Part shown: positions 46,689-59,145 of the stretch, piece by piece
Position numbering within the stretch: position 1 is the stretch's first letter
How the letters are laid out: the number at the start of each line of letters is the position of its first letter
Assembly: GCA_028023455.1 (NCBI GenBank)
Contig: JAQFVV010006215.1
Location: forward strand, 186,001 to 250,000
Length of the DNA: 64,000 nucleotides
Reading direction: 5' to 3'
Source of the DNA: Epiperipatus broadwayi
Lineage: Eukaryota > Onychophora > Udeonychophora > Euonychophora > Peripatidae
Notes under the pieces: model-generated
What the model was told of the DNA's origin: nothing
The model's database searches: none
What the model saw: only the letters and a program-made list of their open reading frames with translations
Program-made: the position numbers and the translations under genes

Positions 46689-46727
46689 TTTTTACTTGAA
46701 TGAATAAAAGTTTAGGTATACTTACCA

Positions 46728-46890
46728 TATATATAAAATACATATTTTGCAGGTTCATCCGTGTTAAAAACTTTTAATATTAATATACTGACATTTCAAC
46801 TTGGTCACACAAGCCAAGTCGAAACATCAGTATATTAATATTAAAAGTTTTTAACACGGATGAACTGGCAAAATATGTATTTTATATATT
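46728..46890. repeat. Long near-perfect palindrome (arms about 77 bp)
   Basis: The left arm 46728-46804 and right arm 46814-46890 pair almost perfectly around a 9-base loop (tcacacaag). Both arms carry gttcatccgtgttaaaaact in inverse orientation. The window's first bases belong to the same family. It would extrude as a cruciform, or fold as a hairpin if transcribed. No target duplication was identified. Confidence 0.85.
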
Positions 46891-46899
46891 TAACCCTTG

Positions 46900-47510
46900 C
46901 AAATCTTCGTTTTAACATATATATATATATGCACAAGTACTTGAAATGAATTTGGTAATATTTCTATTCATCAAAGTTTTTAGTATTAATCAGATTTTCA
47001 AGGCTTTTTGTTAATATGATTTGTAGCACAAATCACTTCTTTTACTTGAAATAATATAATGGAGAACACATTCAAAGTCAACAAGTTGTGAGAATTCCCT
47101 AGATATTAACTGTGAACTTTATTTTATTCAGTAACAATTCTACAGAGATATTAAATCTTATTTGCTGGTGATTTAATTGATAATTGAAGGAAATTATTTG
47201 TTATTTTAAAAGTCATTTAACTACTTTAACTTTGTATGTATAACATTGTACATAACTATATATGTAAAAGAATGTATGGTAATTTAACAAAATAATGTTT
47301 TTGAAAGGTGTACTGAAGGGCCAAAAGTTCGAATACAATGTTAATTTGGTCATGTTTAGCATCACATGAGTGTGACAACAATCTTGGCCTCAAGTTGGCC
47401 TTTGAGCATTCTATCATCAGATTTTCAATTGGATGGATGGTTGAAGAGTTGGAGTGTGGAGTAGATTGAAGCCTGTCCATTAAAGTATGAAGATTGTCTA
47501 TCTTGATATA
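46900..47510. other. AT-rich DNA, nothing recognised
   Basis: The 74-residue minus frame at 47256-47480 has no recognisable motif. Its sequence is less AT-rich than the surroundings. Confidence 0.4.
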
Positions 47511-47516
47511 TATCTG

Positions 47517-47628
47517 AGCACTTATAGTATATATGTGTGGAGATGATAATCTGGACCAACTGATGATTGCTAGTTTAGCATGAAATACATATATTGGTGA
47601 TTATTTATCTTTTCAACATATATGTGCT
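47517..47628 (+). ncRNA. Hairpin with hammerhead-like apex
   Basis: CTGATGA (47560-47566) is followed by stem II TGCTA-GTT-TAGCA (47568-47580) and GAAA (47582-47585). Stem III is ATA-CA-TAT (47585-47592) and the would-be cleavage base is A 47593. Stem I is ACCAA (47555-47559) with TTGGT (47594-47598), extended by gataatc/gattatt after a 3-base bulge, then agat/atct, atatgt/acatat and agcac/gtgct. All core bases fit. Against it, U47567 and U47581 are opposed where G-C is normal, and stem II has only a 3-base loop. It is unrelated in sequence to the R family. Confidence 0.42.
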
Positions 47629-47649
47629 TGAGTGTATTAGTGTTATTAG

Positions 47650-48330
47650 ATAGAGTGGTGAGTGGTGGGTCATGTGAAAGCCTGTGCTTATATACCCTAT
47701 ATATTACATATATAGACACAGGTATATAATAGGCCTGTGTTTCAGTTATTACATCTTAGACATTGTAATGTTTTTGTAACTAGTCTCAGAAATGCAGCAC
47801 CATTCTCAAATATATGTTAAATAAACAGAAATAAGAAATAAAAATATCATTAATCTTCAGTCTTGTATAGCCAATTTTGGCCTACTTTGCATAAAACTAA
47901 TGGAAGAATAAAATGACATCATTCATTGTGAGAGATAATAAAGTATAATTTATATTTGTGTCCATTTTCATTTTCTTTTCCAGTTATCTATTCACCAATT
48001 TATTTATTTATGTTTTGCTTTATCTGTCATGTTATAATAATCTGAGATATCTGTTAAAGTATCTCTTATCAAGTAATGAATGGTTGTGGATCCTTTTTAT
48101 GTACTATAACATTGTTTTGGCTCTACAGCAGTTTCTCAATCTAGATTTACATCACTGCCATCTTCATTCTTTATTATGAATCTGAAGATCACAAGAATAT
48201 TGTTTTCAAAAAAATAGTCCATAATACAGATGCAAACAATGAAAATAATACCCGCATGGCTTGATAATCATCGGAGTAGTAGACCCTGAAGCTCAAAGCC
48301 CCAAAATAATGGCCCATCTATTTAAAACAT
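47650..48330. other. AT-rich DNA, nothing recognised
   Basis: A 73-residue frame at 47958-48179 carries no motif. No element ends are visible. Confidence 0.45.
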
Positions 48331-48337
48331 CTTGATA

Positions 48338-48860
48338 AGAGGGGTACCCAAAAAACCTCAGAATTGTGTAATGATTATATTGGGTTTAATGCAAATTGGT
48401 GAAAATTATTAAACTAATAAACAACAATCATTATGAACAACTGATGAAGTAAATCAATTATTAAAGAGTTATGTAATAAAAATTGTGTATTTATTTTTAG
48501 GTATTACAAATTAATTCACCTTCAAAGTTCTGCCCATTTGATGCAATGCATGATTAAAATACATTTTCCACATTTTTAAATTAGTCCTGAAACTGTTGTG
48601 AAGCGATGCCATTTAATGTCTCCATCGTTTTTCTTCATCACTTCCCGTTCTACAAATCTTTTTTTTAGAGGCAGTAAAGTTGCACAAAGTGAGAACAGGG
48701 GAATACGGCTAATGGATAAGCTGGGTTATGCTGTTGCTTCATACCTAAGGCTTTTTGTGGAGACACATTGATGCAGTGAAACTTGCATTCCATACTTTAC
48801 CAAAAATTGGGATGTTTTTATTTTACCACATCCATGCAAGTGTTTCAAAACTTGTAGGCA
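48338..48860 (-). pseudogene. Mariner-like transposase 3' end, decayed
   Basis: On the minus strand SITQLIH, then PYSPVLTLCNFT, matches the HPPYSPDLAPCDF motif around the last catalytic residue of mariner transposases. ASKKKIC, EEKRW and, at 48590-48510, CIASNGQNFEGE match the usual C-terminal end (ASNGQYFEG). About 170 bp further on lies gaggggtacccaaaaaacct at 48339-48358, which looks like a mariner terminus. The frame shifts at least twice. The N-terminal half is not recognisable upstream. Confidence 0.65.
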
Positions 48861-50300
48861 AAACAGCTGACTATTACAAATGAAATCTGAGAAAACAATG
48901 CCATTTAATTAAAAAAATAGCATTGTCTTGTCATTAAACTTCATTCACTATACTTTTGGGATGTGGTAAATTTGGTACTTCCATTAAAGCACTTGTCTTC
49001 CCCAGATCAACTTGCTTATAAGCTGTTTAAAGCATTACAATGATTTGCTCTACCACTTTTCCTAACAGAAAGAAAAATTTCATATTGTTCCAACTTTTCA
49101 GCAATTACAATTGGCAAATAAGTAAGATGCACTTAAACATTTATTATGCAACACCATGAACTCATTTGATGACAATAGTTAATATATTGATGCAGAGAGG
49201 TTCCTGTAAAAAGCATCTAGCAGTGGAAGGACCAATAATAAATAAGAACTTATTTCCTCACAGTTCATTAAACTGGCACTTGATATCATCTGCTTTTTTT
49301 CTATTCATTTTCTTTTGCAAAATAATGGTTAACTGATGGTTTTTCATCAATGGAAAATATTTTCCTCACAGCTCCAGCTTCTAATTTAATTGCTTCTGTC
49401 ATATCATTAAGAACTTGTTCAAAAAAGTGGACAGTTTTTTTATTTAACAGTATGTGAACTGCTTTTTTAAGTTTAATTTCATTTCTAATTATTGGTGTAA
49501 GTTTTAATCCAATAAAATCCTTGGGACTATTGGAATTTATTGAATCCTTTTTTAAAACAGTAATGTCTTATTCATGTTTAACCATATCAAAGTTTCAATG
49601 TACACTTCAATTTTATAATAATTTATTTTACGAACTATGTTGGTCAAGGCACATATATAACTTTTACCTTTTTCCAATCATCTAATGATGCTACAAGAGT
49701 AAAGATCTAACAAACACCATTAGGTAAATTAACTTTATCAATTACAGATTTGGTTAGATCATGAAAGAGTGCTTTAAAAGTTCAAAAACGTTCTGATAAT
49801 ATAGTGTATGCTAATCTCTTAAAATATCTGTCCCCATTCCTAAAAAAATGAAGTTTCTTCACTTTTTTTCAGCACTCTTTAAAGACTTGATCAAATTAAT
49901 GCACCACCATGTTTTTGAGGAGCATTTCACTCCTGTCATTCATCAGAAAAAATGTTTTGAGACTCTATTTGCTGCTATATTAAATCAAAAAAACAATTTT
50001 TCATTACTATCATTAGGACTAAAAATTTTGGGGAATTTTTAAAATAAAGAATTAAAAAAACAGATTTGACATTGATAGCTCAAGCTTCTAAATATTCATG
50101 ACTTAAGTCTCATTGTGATTGTTAGACTGAGCCATTCTAAGATTCAGAGATGCCAGTATTCCATTGTTTAAATATCTAATGTACTAAATAAAAACAGGGT
50201 TGTATTCATGGCAATGACAATTTTATAGCATGACATATTGGTGGTTCTAGTCTTGGGTCCAATTATTATTATCAGGTTTCATGCTGAATAAGCACTGGCT
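48861..50300. other. Unrecognised stretch, perhaps an old transposon body
   Basis: Short frames exist on both strands (for example 49848-50042) without motifs that I can name. The sequence lies next to the mariner relic and could include its 5' part in heavily decayed form. Confidence 0.35.
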
Positions 50301-50389
50301 GCTTTTGAAACAAAAATAGAAATCAAAGAGTTGAATGCCTATAAGTATAAAATGGAAAGAATCATAACATGGTCCCCTGTAGAAGTTCA

Positions 50390-51530
50390 GTGACTTCGTG
50401 GCCTACATTTCTTAGCCATTCCAAAAAAAAAAAGGATGTTTAAAGCACTTGAAAGGGAAATTGAAGACTTATCTGTAGTTATCTATGAAAAAGTGAACAC
50501 AAAAACTGAGCTATATATGTTAAGCATACTCTAAGATTGGTAGCTATGACATTGGAGAAATTTTATCCTATCCATGTGCTCAAATGTTCACTTATCTCAG
50601 AAGAAGAATCTTGAGGAAGTAAAGGGATAGCATTATGAGATTGACCCAGATTTTCTGGGCTTCTTTTTAGTGAAATATTTTCTATAGATTTCATGACTTC
50701 TCTTGAAGAAGCTAATACTGCATTCAGATTAGAGGTATGGCATTTGAATTTGTCAAACTATGTTGAAATGCTTAAATTGACTGAGTATAGGGATTATTGG
50801 GATTTAGTTACTACAGTTCATTCTCCAAAAGGAAATATCAGAGTACATTCTTCTTATCTTCATGTGAATAATTTTAATCCTGTTAACAAAAATTGTCATT
50901 CTGCATAGAGCAAAGAATGAAGAAACAGTAATCCTGGAAGTGAAGAAAGCACATTATATGACTGAGAAATTACAGATTTCTGTTCTTATCCCCCATCCTT
51001 CTAATGTAACTAATTATTTATAATAGAGAAAATGAAGAGCCAATATCCCTAGAAAATGAACTCTGCCAGAGGATCCTTCAAGTGTCTGAAGATGCATATC
51101 ATCATGATGTGAAATACATCAATGTTGAACCAATTACTATTGATGGCCACAATATCAATAGTTGAGCCAAGGTGTCTATGACATTTGAGCATGATCCTGA
51201 TGCTCTTGAATGCGTTGAGACAATATCTGAATCTGAAAGCCATTCGACAGATCAAGATAAACCAATTTGTGTCAACCTTGCCTCTACAGAGGACATTGTT
51301 TTGGAGGCTAAAAAGGAACGAGTAGCATATAGTTCCTACACCACTGCAGTTTAGATAACGTCATATGTGCTGGAAATATAAGTCAAGGATGGCTGGTAAG
51401 ATTGCCAGAGATTGAGATCTGCTGTGCAGTGAGGTACCCTTCTTGCTATCTCAAATATCAAACCAGATCACAGCTTACTCACTGGATGCTTATTTACCAG
51501 CTCGTAATTTCTCCAAAGCGAAACAAGAAA
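50390..51530 (+). pseudogene. Unrecognised coding-like relic
   Basis: Balanced codon-like composition and consecutive open pieces set this region apart. The pieces include KALEREIEDLSVVIYEKV, then 50693-50908 with LEVWHLNLSNYVEMLKLTEY and RDYWDLVTTVHSPKGNIRV. They continue with NELCQRILQVSEDAYHHDV, then 51172-51354 with MTFEHDPDALECVETISESE and DKPICVNLASTEDIVLEAK. Frameshifts and stops lie between them. A T-rich run at 51645-51662 follows. It may be a processed pseudogene or an exon cluster of a dead gene. I do not recognise the family and assign no function. Confidence 0.45.
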
Positions 51531-51944
51531 GAGAAGAAAATATATTTTTTATTGGGAACTACTTATGAAATTTTAATTTGCGGTATCTTATCTAAAATTT
51601 ATATTTATATCTTGCCATACTTGTATCCATTTGAACCTTTGGGGTGTTTTTTTTTTTTTTTATTTATTTTATTTTCTATATAGTGCATTCACAAAGTTTT
51701 GTACTATATACTTTTAATCTTTATAATTCAGTCAGGAATCAGTATTATTTATCATCCTTAGGAGGAAACAGGTACTCCCTTGGAGGCTAGGATGTATCAT
51801 AAATTTATTACATATATAATGCTACATTTTGCCTTTGTTCATGCCAGGGAAAAAGCTTCCATAATCAATGCTTTTAAAAGAAAGTGTTTCTGTTTTTTTT
51901 TTCCTATGGCAGTTTTTGTGTTTTAACAGTGTCAGATAAGTTGG

Positions 51945-52079
51945 ACTAATAACATGGCTTGGTACATTTTCTGCCATGAAATTAGTTTTGGACCAATAAC
52001 ATGGCTCAATATATTTTCTGCCACAATATCAATCTTGGAATAAATAACATGGCTCACTATAATTTCTACCATAAAATCA
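51945..52079 (+). repeat. 47-48 bp minisatellite running into the gap
   Basis: Units with aataacatggct begin at 51948, 51995 and 52043, followed each time by a cattttctgccat-like half. The array is cut by the N gap, and the sequence beyond the gap (52580 on) does not continue it. Confidence 0.8.
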
Positions 52080-52579
52080 NNNNNNNNNNNNNNNNNNNNN
52101 NNNNNNNNNNNNNNNNNNNNNNNNNNNNNNNNNNNNNNNNNNNNNNNNNNNNNNNNNNNNNNNNNNNNNNNNNNNNNNNNNNNNNNNNNNNNNNNNNNNN
52201 NNNNNNNNNNNNNNNNNNNNNNNNNNNNNNNNNNNNNNNNNNNNNNNNNNNNNNNNNNNNNNNNNNNNNNNNNNNNNNNNNNNNNNNNNNNNNNNNNNNN
52301 NNNNNNNNNNNNNNNNNNNNNNNNNNNNNNNNNNNNNNNNNNNNNNNNNNNNNNNNNNNNNNNNNNNNNNNNNNNNNNNNNNNNNNNNNNNNNNNNNNNN
52401 NNNNNNNNNNNNNNNNNNNNNNNNNNNNNNNNNNNNNNNNNNNNNNNNNNNNNNNNNNNNNNNNNNNNNNNNNNNNNNNNNNNNNNNNNNNNNNNNNNNN
52501 NNNNNNNNNNNNNNNNNNNNNNNNNNNNNNNNNNNNNNNNNNNNNNNNNNNNNNNNNNNNNNNNNNNNNNNNNNNNNNN
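52080..52579. other. Assembly gap (500 N)
   Basis: Exactly 500 N, the round number used for gaps of unknown size. Frames that span it on either strand are artefacts. Confidence 0.99.
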
Positions 52580-55500
52580 TAATTTAGTTGGAAATAAATT
52601 AGAGATGTAATTAAACAAATTTGTCCAAAAATAGCAAGTAGCGCTATCTCTGATGGTTAAGTTAGCTAAATTGGATATAAAAAGCTGTCTTGAGGAATTA
52701 TTATTGTGATTATGATTCAGATTATTAGACTATTCAATTGAATGTTGAAAATATAAGAAATGGCTGGCTAGAAAAATTATATGTATGTCCCATCTTTTCT
52801 GGACCATCTGGGGAAGCTGCATATCATATAAAAAAGAAAAGATGTCTTGTCTAAAATAATATTCTACACCTTTCAACTGACCAGAGAAATAAGATGTTTT
52901 TTAATAGAAGGAAGAAAGCATTCACCTGCATTCGATGAAAGATGAATTAATCTACCGATAAATATTAATCATCAAGTCCAATTAATTGTTTCAACAACTG
53001 ATTTTAAACTCAAGAAAATTTATAAATGTGAAAACAACTGCTGTATTTCATCCACTAAAAGAATCATGCTTGACAGGAAGAGAAGAAAAATTAATATGAT
53101 TTCCAAATTGTCCACTAAAGCAAATAACCTCAATAGAGTCATCATCATCAAATAGTTATACACCTCAAGAAAGAGATTGTTTCCATGTAAAACGGAAATG
53201 GTAGTTGCAGAAATATAGACATTATACAAGACACGTTTGAACCCTTGGAAATTCGCCACAAACAAAAGATCAGTAATATGACTTTTTATATGTATTTTCT
53301 TTATGATATCAGAGTCTTAATAAACATTTTAGCAATAAAATTGGTATATTTTTATTTAAAAAAGAACTTTTAAAGACTATTCAAGGTCGATTAAAAACAA
53401 GAATGTCTTACTAATAATAACTTTGAAGCTTTGTAAATGATCTTGAATGTATCAAAATTATTTGTTGTTAATTTTACAGTTATGAAATATTAATGTGTAA
53501 AACAATTTTTTTTATGGTATTATGATTTTAGTTGTAACTAATATATTATTATTATTTTGGTTTTAAATAATATTTTGTTATTATGGGATAAAACACGCAC
53601 ATACATAATAATATTTTTATGTGTATAATTGCGAGTGAATGTGAAGTAACAAGTAGTATTAGAATATTAGATTATTTTGTTTCAAGTTAAGTATAGCATT
53701 TCAGAGGTAGAAGAGAGGGGGAGAAAATAATTTAAAACTTGTTTCTAAAACTTGCTCTTTCAATTCTATTAACATTTTTTTTAACATTCTACTTACATGT
53801 TAGATTTATAAAGTATGTGTGCTAATGAGCAGATATTTTTTTCTTGAAATACTTTTCTCATGGAGTGAAAATCATGGTCAATGTGACATCCAACTTAATA
53901 CAAATACATTTGAAGGGGAAAGGGGGAAGAACTTGAGGTAGAAATCTGAGGATTGTTGTATAATCAATTATTATTATTTATTATTATTCATATCAATTTT
54001 CATGTTTCTCTAGAAATTTTATGTATATGTTAGAAATGCAGTAATAAATATTAGTTTGTTTTATTAAACAGGCGTATATATTTCATTAAGTGTAGTCTTT
54101 GTTAAGTGTGAACATTCATCATCATCAGTGGTTGAATATTAGTTATTTAAGATATAAGTAAATATGCTAAAATTAAGCAATAATTATGAATTTCTTTATA
54201 AAAATTAGTTTTATGTTTAGGCTTAGTCCTAGAGCTGTAGTTGAAACCATTGTCATTATCGTTATTATCATTATCATCATCATCGTCATCAACATTTTAA
54301 TTAATGAGCTGTTTAACTGTTTAAAGACCATAAATAAATATTGATTTTATAATATTTAGTGATTTCTTAGTATTATTATAACCACATCCCGTCATCTATC
54401 TCATGCAAGGATAGGTGGGTTGCCATCCTAAATTAGTTATATATAATCTGAGCCACAGTAAACTTATAAAAATGTTGAAACACATTTGTTGTGCCAATGG
54501 ATCTAAGAAATGATTTAGGTCTAATATACTCCCCTTCGGTTTAAAGATGTTTTACTTTTACCTACAATGTTAGTGGGTATAGTGATATGGCTCAAAAGCA
54601 AAATCTCCCATTTTTATTAGAAATAAAGTACCAAAAGGGGGATTCAAACCTGGTACATGTGAAAGGTTATTAGATGTAACCGTGTCTAGATTCAGATAAT
54701 CTAGTGGCACCTACTTTAGATCATATTCATTAGTATTTGTTTAAACATGCACTTAACATCAAACCCAGAAATGAAAGTGGATAAAACCTACTGTCTGTAT
54801 ACCTAGGTTATATTGAATTATTAGTGTACTCACCTCACGTGATTTCAGTACCTGAGTTATAATACTTGTTGTTAATAATTTGCTTATAATTATTGATAGT
54901 GGGATATCTTGATAAGTTATTTTGAATATTATGATCTTATATATATTGTAGACAACTCAGATATGGTAATAGTTATTTGAACCATCTTTAATTTTGTTAC
55001 ACTGGATTTGTGATCTACCTTTAATTTTGTTACAATGTCTTATTTCTTCCACCTTTTAAATTTGTTACAATACATATGTATATATATATTTTTAAAAAAG
55101 TTGCAATGAATATTTCTTTAAAATAGTGACTCAGAAGGTGTTTATTATAAACCTCTCTTCAAGAAAAGTGCGATTAGAAAGAGGTAAAAACTGGCATTAT
55201 TACAAATATAAGTTTTATGACAGGTACTTCATTAAAAAATACCATAAATTATCTAATACTATGGTACTTTAAATTATTCATCAGAAAAAGAAAATAAATG
55301 GATAATTATAAAAATATTATCCTGACTCAAGAAATATAACTTCAAAATGACTTTCTCTGAATTACTGTAGACAATATTTTTGAATGGTGAGATAAAAATG
55401 CATATTTTCTTAAAAATATGTATAGTTTTTTAGCATAGCTGGAGAAATGTCTAAAGCCCATATGATCCAAATGAGCAGGAAAAATCCAGAGATTATTTTA

Positions 55501-58500
55501 AAACTTCTTTCCAAGTGATATCACTTAAAATAGCTGTCATCCTTAGGAAGATACAGATAGGACTATATTTTTGAAAGATTTTCAGAACAGGATTAATGCT
55601 TAATTTTTAAATATTTTGGATTTAGAAAGTCGACTTTATTTTCTTTTTTTATTTTATCTTCATGAGCAATCACGCTGGGAAGAGTAGAAAGCTTTAATTC
55701 TAAAGCTTTCGGACAGTAGTGATGCATAAGTAACAAGCGTCAGGGGAAGGACTACTATGAAAATATTAGAAGGAAAAAAACTTTTAATTTGGACTTTATG
55801 AAGAAAGAAGAGTTGTGAGTTTTAGTAATTATGAGTTTTTATCATTTCACAGAATAATTTGTAGTATTAAGTTTTATTAGTATTAAGTAGCAAAAACATA
55901 CATTTAAATATTTTATTTAATCTAATATAATTAATATTTTTAAAGAATATTTTAATATTTTGTGGAGTTTTTTCATAAACATTTTTAAGGTATGATAGTG
56001 ATGATGAATGTATGTTATTATTTAATATGTTTTTCTTATATGGAATATTGGACCAGAAGATGTCTATTATTGTGACTGACAAGTGAAGTATTACTAGGTA
56101 AACTTTTATAAAATATATTAATTTTATATGATGTATATTTTATTCATCTACTAGAATTGCTTGAAATATTTTTATGATATTGCCTTGTCATATGAACGTA
56201 TGAACATGTGTGTGTGTTCATGTTAATTACACATAAAACACTATTGTTATTCTAAAGATATAAGCTATGATTTTTAGAAATATATGCATATATTTTTATT
56301 TTATACATTACCAATGTAATATAATTTATTGATACTCGTAATTTTATATGATTCTTTAATTGATGAACCATATGTTAGAAAATATTTTAAATATTGATTT
56401 TAATATCTTAAAACAAAATCATTTGTATTTTTATTGCTGAGTTTTTTAAAAGTGAATAAACCTTTTCTTGTAGTAGTTTTAGATTGTTAAAGTCATACAC
56501 GAATTTTGTTTGTTATTTAGAGTAATGCTAGTAATTTTGCGATATAGGTTGTTAAATCTATTGTGAAGTTTTTTAATCGATAGTGACTTAGGAATTATGT
56601 AAACAAACCTTTGGATGCTTATATGTAGGATCTATGGAGAAAATAGGAAAGGAACCTATATTGTTATCTTAGTAATTTATGCAAGTTTAGATAAAGTAAC
56701 CCTGTGTCTTGTATATATTTTTCATGGACAGTGTTTTTCTTGATATTATGTATTTTAAAATGTTCAAATGAATGCTGAATACATAGCCTGGACATTATTA
56801 TTATATTTGAGGTTATTAGACAGAGAAGTCATACCTCTTCGTTCACACTGTGTCCATGTAGATTAGTTCTTCATGCCTACACATCGTATCGCTATCTTAA
56901 TTTCAACAGTTATTGTATCGTATAGCATTGTATATTATGAAAGAAAATAATGAATAATTTTGAATTGTAGTATCATTATTTTGAAAGAAGAAGAGATAGG
57001 TTTTCTTGTTTTGGTTTAGGTTAAAGTCAAATACAAATGAGATTGAATGTAAATGCTAACCGTGAATAATAAAGAATCATAGATATTTTTCATATTTTAT
57101 TAAACTACTTTTAAAACATAAAAGAGATGATAATTATTCATGAGATTTTTGAATAATTTTGATATTTTGATTTTACATGTTAATGCATATTTTTAAAAAT
57201 AAAACATCCAAAATGAACAATACAAATAAAATGAATGCTTGTATTTTATGAATATTATTTTATATTTTAAACAAACATGAAACACACATATAAGGATTTT
57301 TATTTAGAGAGCAATACCAAGCAAGATATGTAAAAGAACACCAATATTATTATTTTATTAAAGTCAATTTTATTTGTCGAATGAACCAAGATAGATATTT
57401 AAAATAACACTAATACTATCATATTAGATAAGTTTGATTGGTTTATTGTAAAAATATTTGAAAATATTTTAAAGATGTGTATTATTTAAGTATTTCATAT
57501 TTTATATTTTTCGTGTACACTTACGAAAACCATATGTTCTAGCTATGTTAATTAATGGATATTTTTTTATATTAAACTATAAATGTATTCTTAAATTGGC
57601 AGTATATTTTAAATAAATGTGCTATAAAAGGTATATAAGTCGGAGTAAAGGCTTATTTACTTGTTGATTTATTTTTTAATGTGGAAATATGTAACTTAAT
57701 ATTATTTTCATTAGTTTGATATTTGTTAGGTTTATTAAACAGAATTGTAAATAGTGTATATAGTTTGTTAAATGTATAGGATAATAAAATTTGTTAAACT
57801 TGTTTTATAAAACTTTATGTTATGTTGATTTATTCACCATCACAAATACATGATTTTCATATACCAAAATAAACATATTTGCACAGTACAGATATAATTA
57901 TTTACTTAAGAAATCACAATGCTTCAGAATATAATATATTTGAAAAAAATTTTTTTTTCTTTAATATTATTATTATGGTCATAATTAACTGCACAATTTA
58001 ATGCATAGAATTTTAACGCTGTTTATTGCCACATATTTTCCAGATTGTATCAGATTATACCACATATTCTATTTAAGATGCCACATGAAAACTAAAAGAT
58101 TATATTCTATCATTATTGTTAGTTATCATAATATTAGACGGTGGATAAGATTAATAATTATTTAATGAGTAATAAGATTATTATTATTTATTGTTATTAT
58201 TATTAGTTAGGTGTAGTTGAGGATGATACAAAATCCCTTATCATACTTGGACTACAGGAGATTATGAATTGATTAGAGTTATTTTAAAGAACCTGAGATT
58301 ATTATAATTGTATTGTTTTAATAAAAGATTATAATTTATTTAGTAGCATTATATTAAATTGATTGTTATTATTTTAAAGTCTTAAGAATGATATGAATTT
58401 ATTATTATTTGAAATAATAAGGGGAGATACTATTCATATGCCATTGAGATTGTATCCTGTGGGATATTGGTTCAATGTAATTCTTTACTGCTTGTACTTT

Positions 58501-58720
58501 ATTACATTGTCTCACGATTTATTAATATTTTATTTATTTAATAAACCAAACCATTTATTATTATTAATCAATTAGAGCTTGTTAAATAATAGATATCATC
58601 ATAGGGGTATCTTTATTATTGATTATGTTAAGATTATATGTATTTTAGCTGAGGGTAATTATTTTATCTGAGCTAGTCAGATTTTTCCTATTATTATATT
58701 TCTAGTTCATGAGGGTACAA
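52580..58720. other. AT-rich DNA, no gene recognised
   Basis: Six kilobases without supported features. Frames at 53020-53265, 55867-56082 and 58393-58575 have no motifs. There are ATT/ATC microsatellite-like tracts near 53970-53990, 54255-54295 and 58165-58205. A sequence at 54640-54730 has a box B-like gggattcaaacct, but I cannot build an RNA around it. Confidence 0.5.
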
Positions 58721-58738
58721 TATATGTACAACACAGGT

Positions 58739-58960
58739 TAGTAATTACACAATGTTTTGAGTAGTACTATTCTCACTCTTCTTCAGATATTGCTGGTCTA
58801 TATGCACAATGATAATATTCACTTAGAAGTTGAACTTTATATTCAAAAATCTAAAGGTGCGAGTTCAACTTCTAAGCAAATATTGTCACTGTGCATATAG
58901 GTCAGAAAAACTGAAGAAGAGTGGAGAATAATACTAGCTGAAATGTTGTGCAATTACTAA
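58739..58960. mobile_element. Foldback element made of two PLE-type tails
   Basis: Two inverted arms (58739-58834 and 58862-58960) meet around a loop of about 27 bases. The right arm reads ctgaagaagagtggag, aataatact and gctgaaatgttgtgc, the same block order as the hairpin in the PLE tails at 8290, 11000 and 38620. The loop region has a box B-like gcgagttcaacttc. This links a tail-only foldback to the PLE family. No clear target duplication was identified. Confidence 0.65.
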
Positions 58961-58972
58961 TATATATATATA

Positions 58973-59145
58973 TCAATAATTCTATCTGTGGTCAAGTAGC
59001 AATCTTTAATGTCTATGTAAATATATTGGACCATTAATAAAGGTGAGATTCCACCTTTATTGTTAAAAGGAGGTTTCCTTGACAACAGTTTGATATTGTT
59101 GGTAGTTATTGATATTGGAATTGTCTAAGTGTTGACTGGCTTTTA
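58973..59145 (-). repeat. Dispersed repeat D, uninterrupted copy
   Basis: It matches 4212-4610 in inverse orientation without the 221-bp R insertion, confirming that insertion. Landmarks on the minus strand are agtcaacacttagacaat, aaactgttgtcaagg and aaaggtggaatctcacc. The family is not identified. Confidence 0.7.

Noticed and set aside
51932-52618. Long frames of 228 and 193 residues across the gap
   Set aside because: They consist almost entirely of unknown bases (N) and are assembly artefacts.
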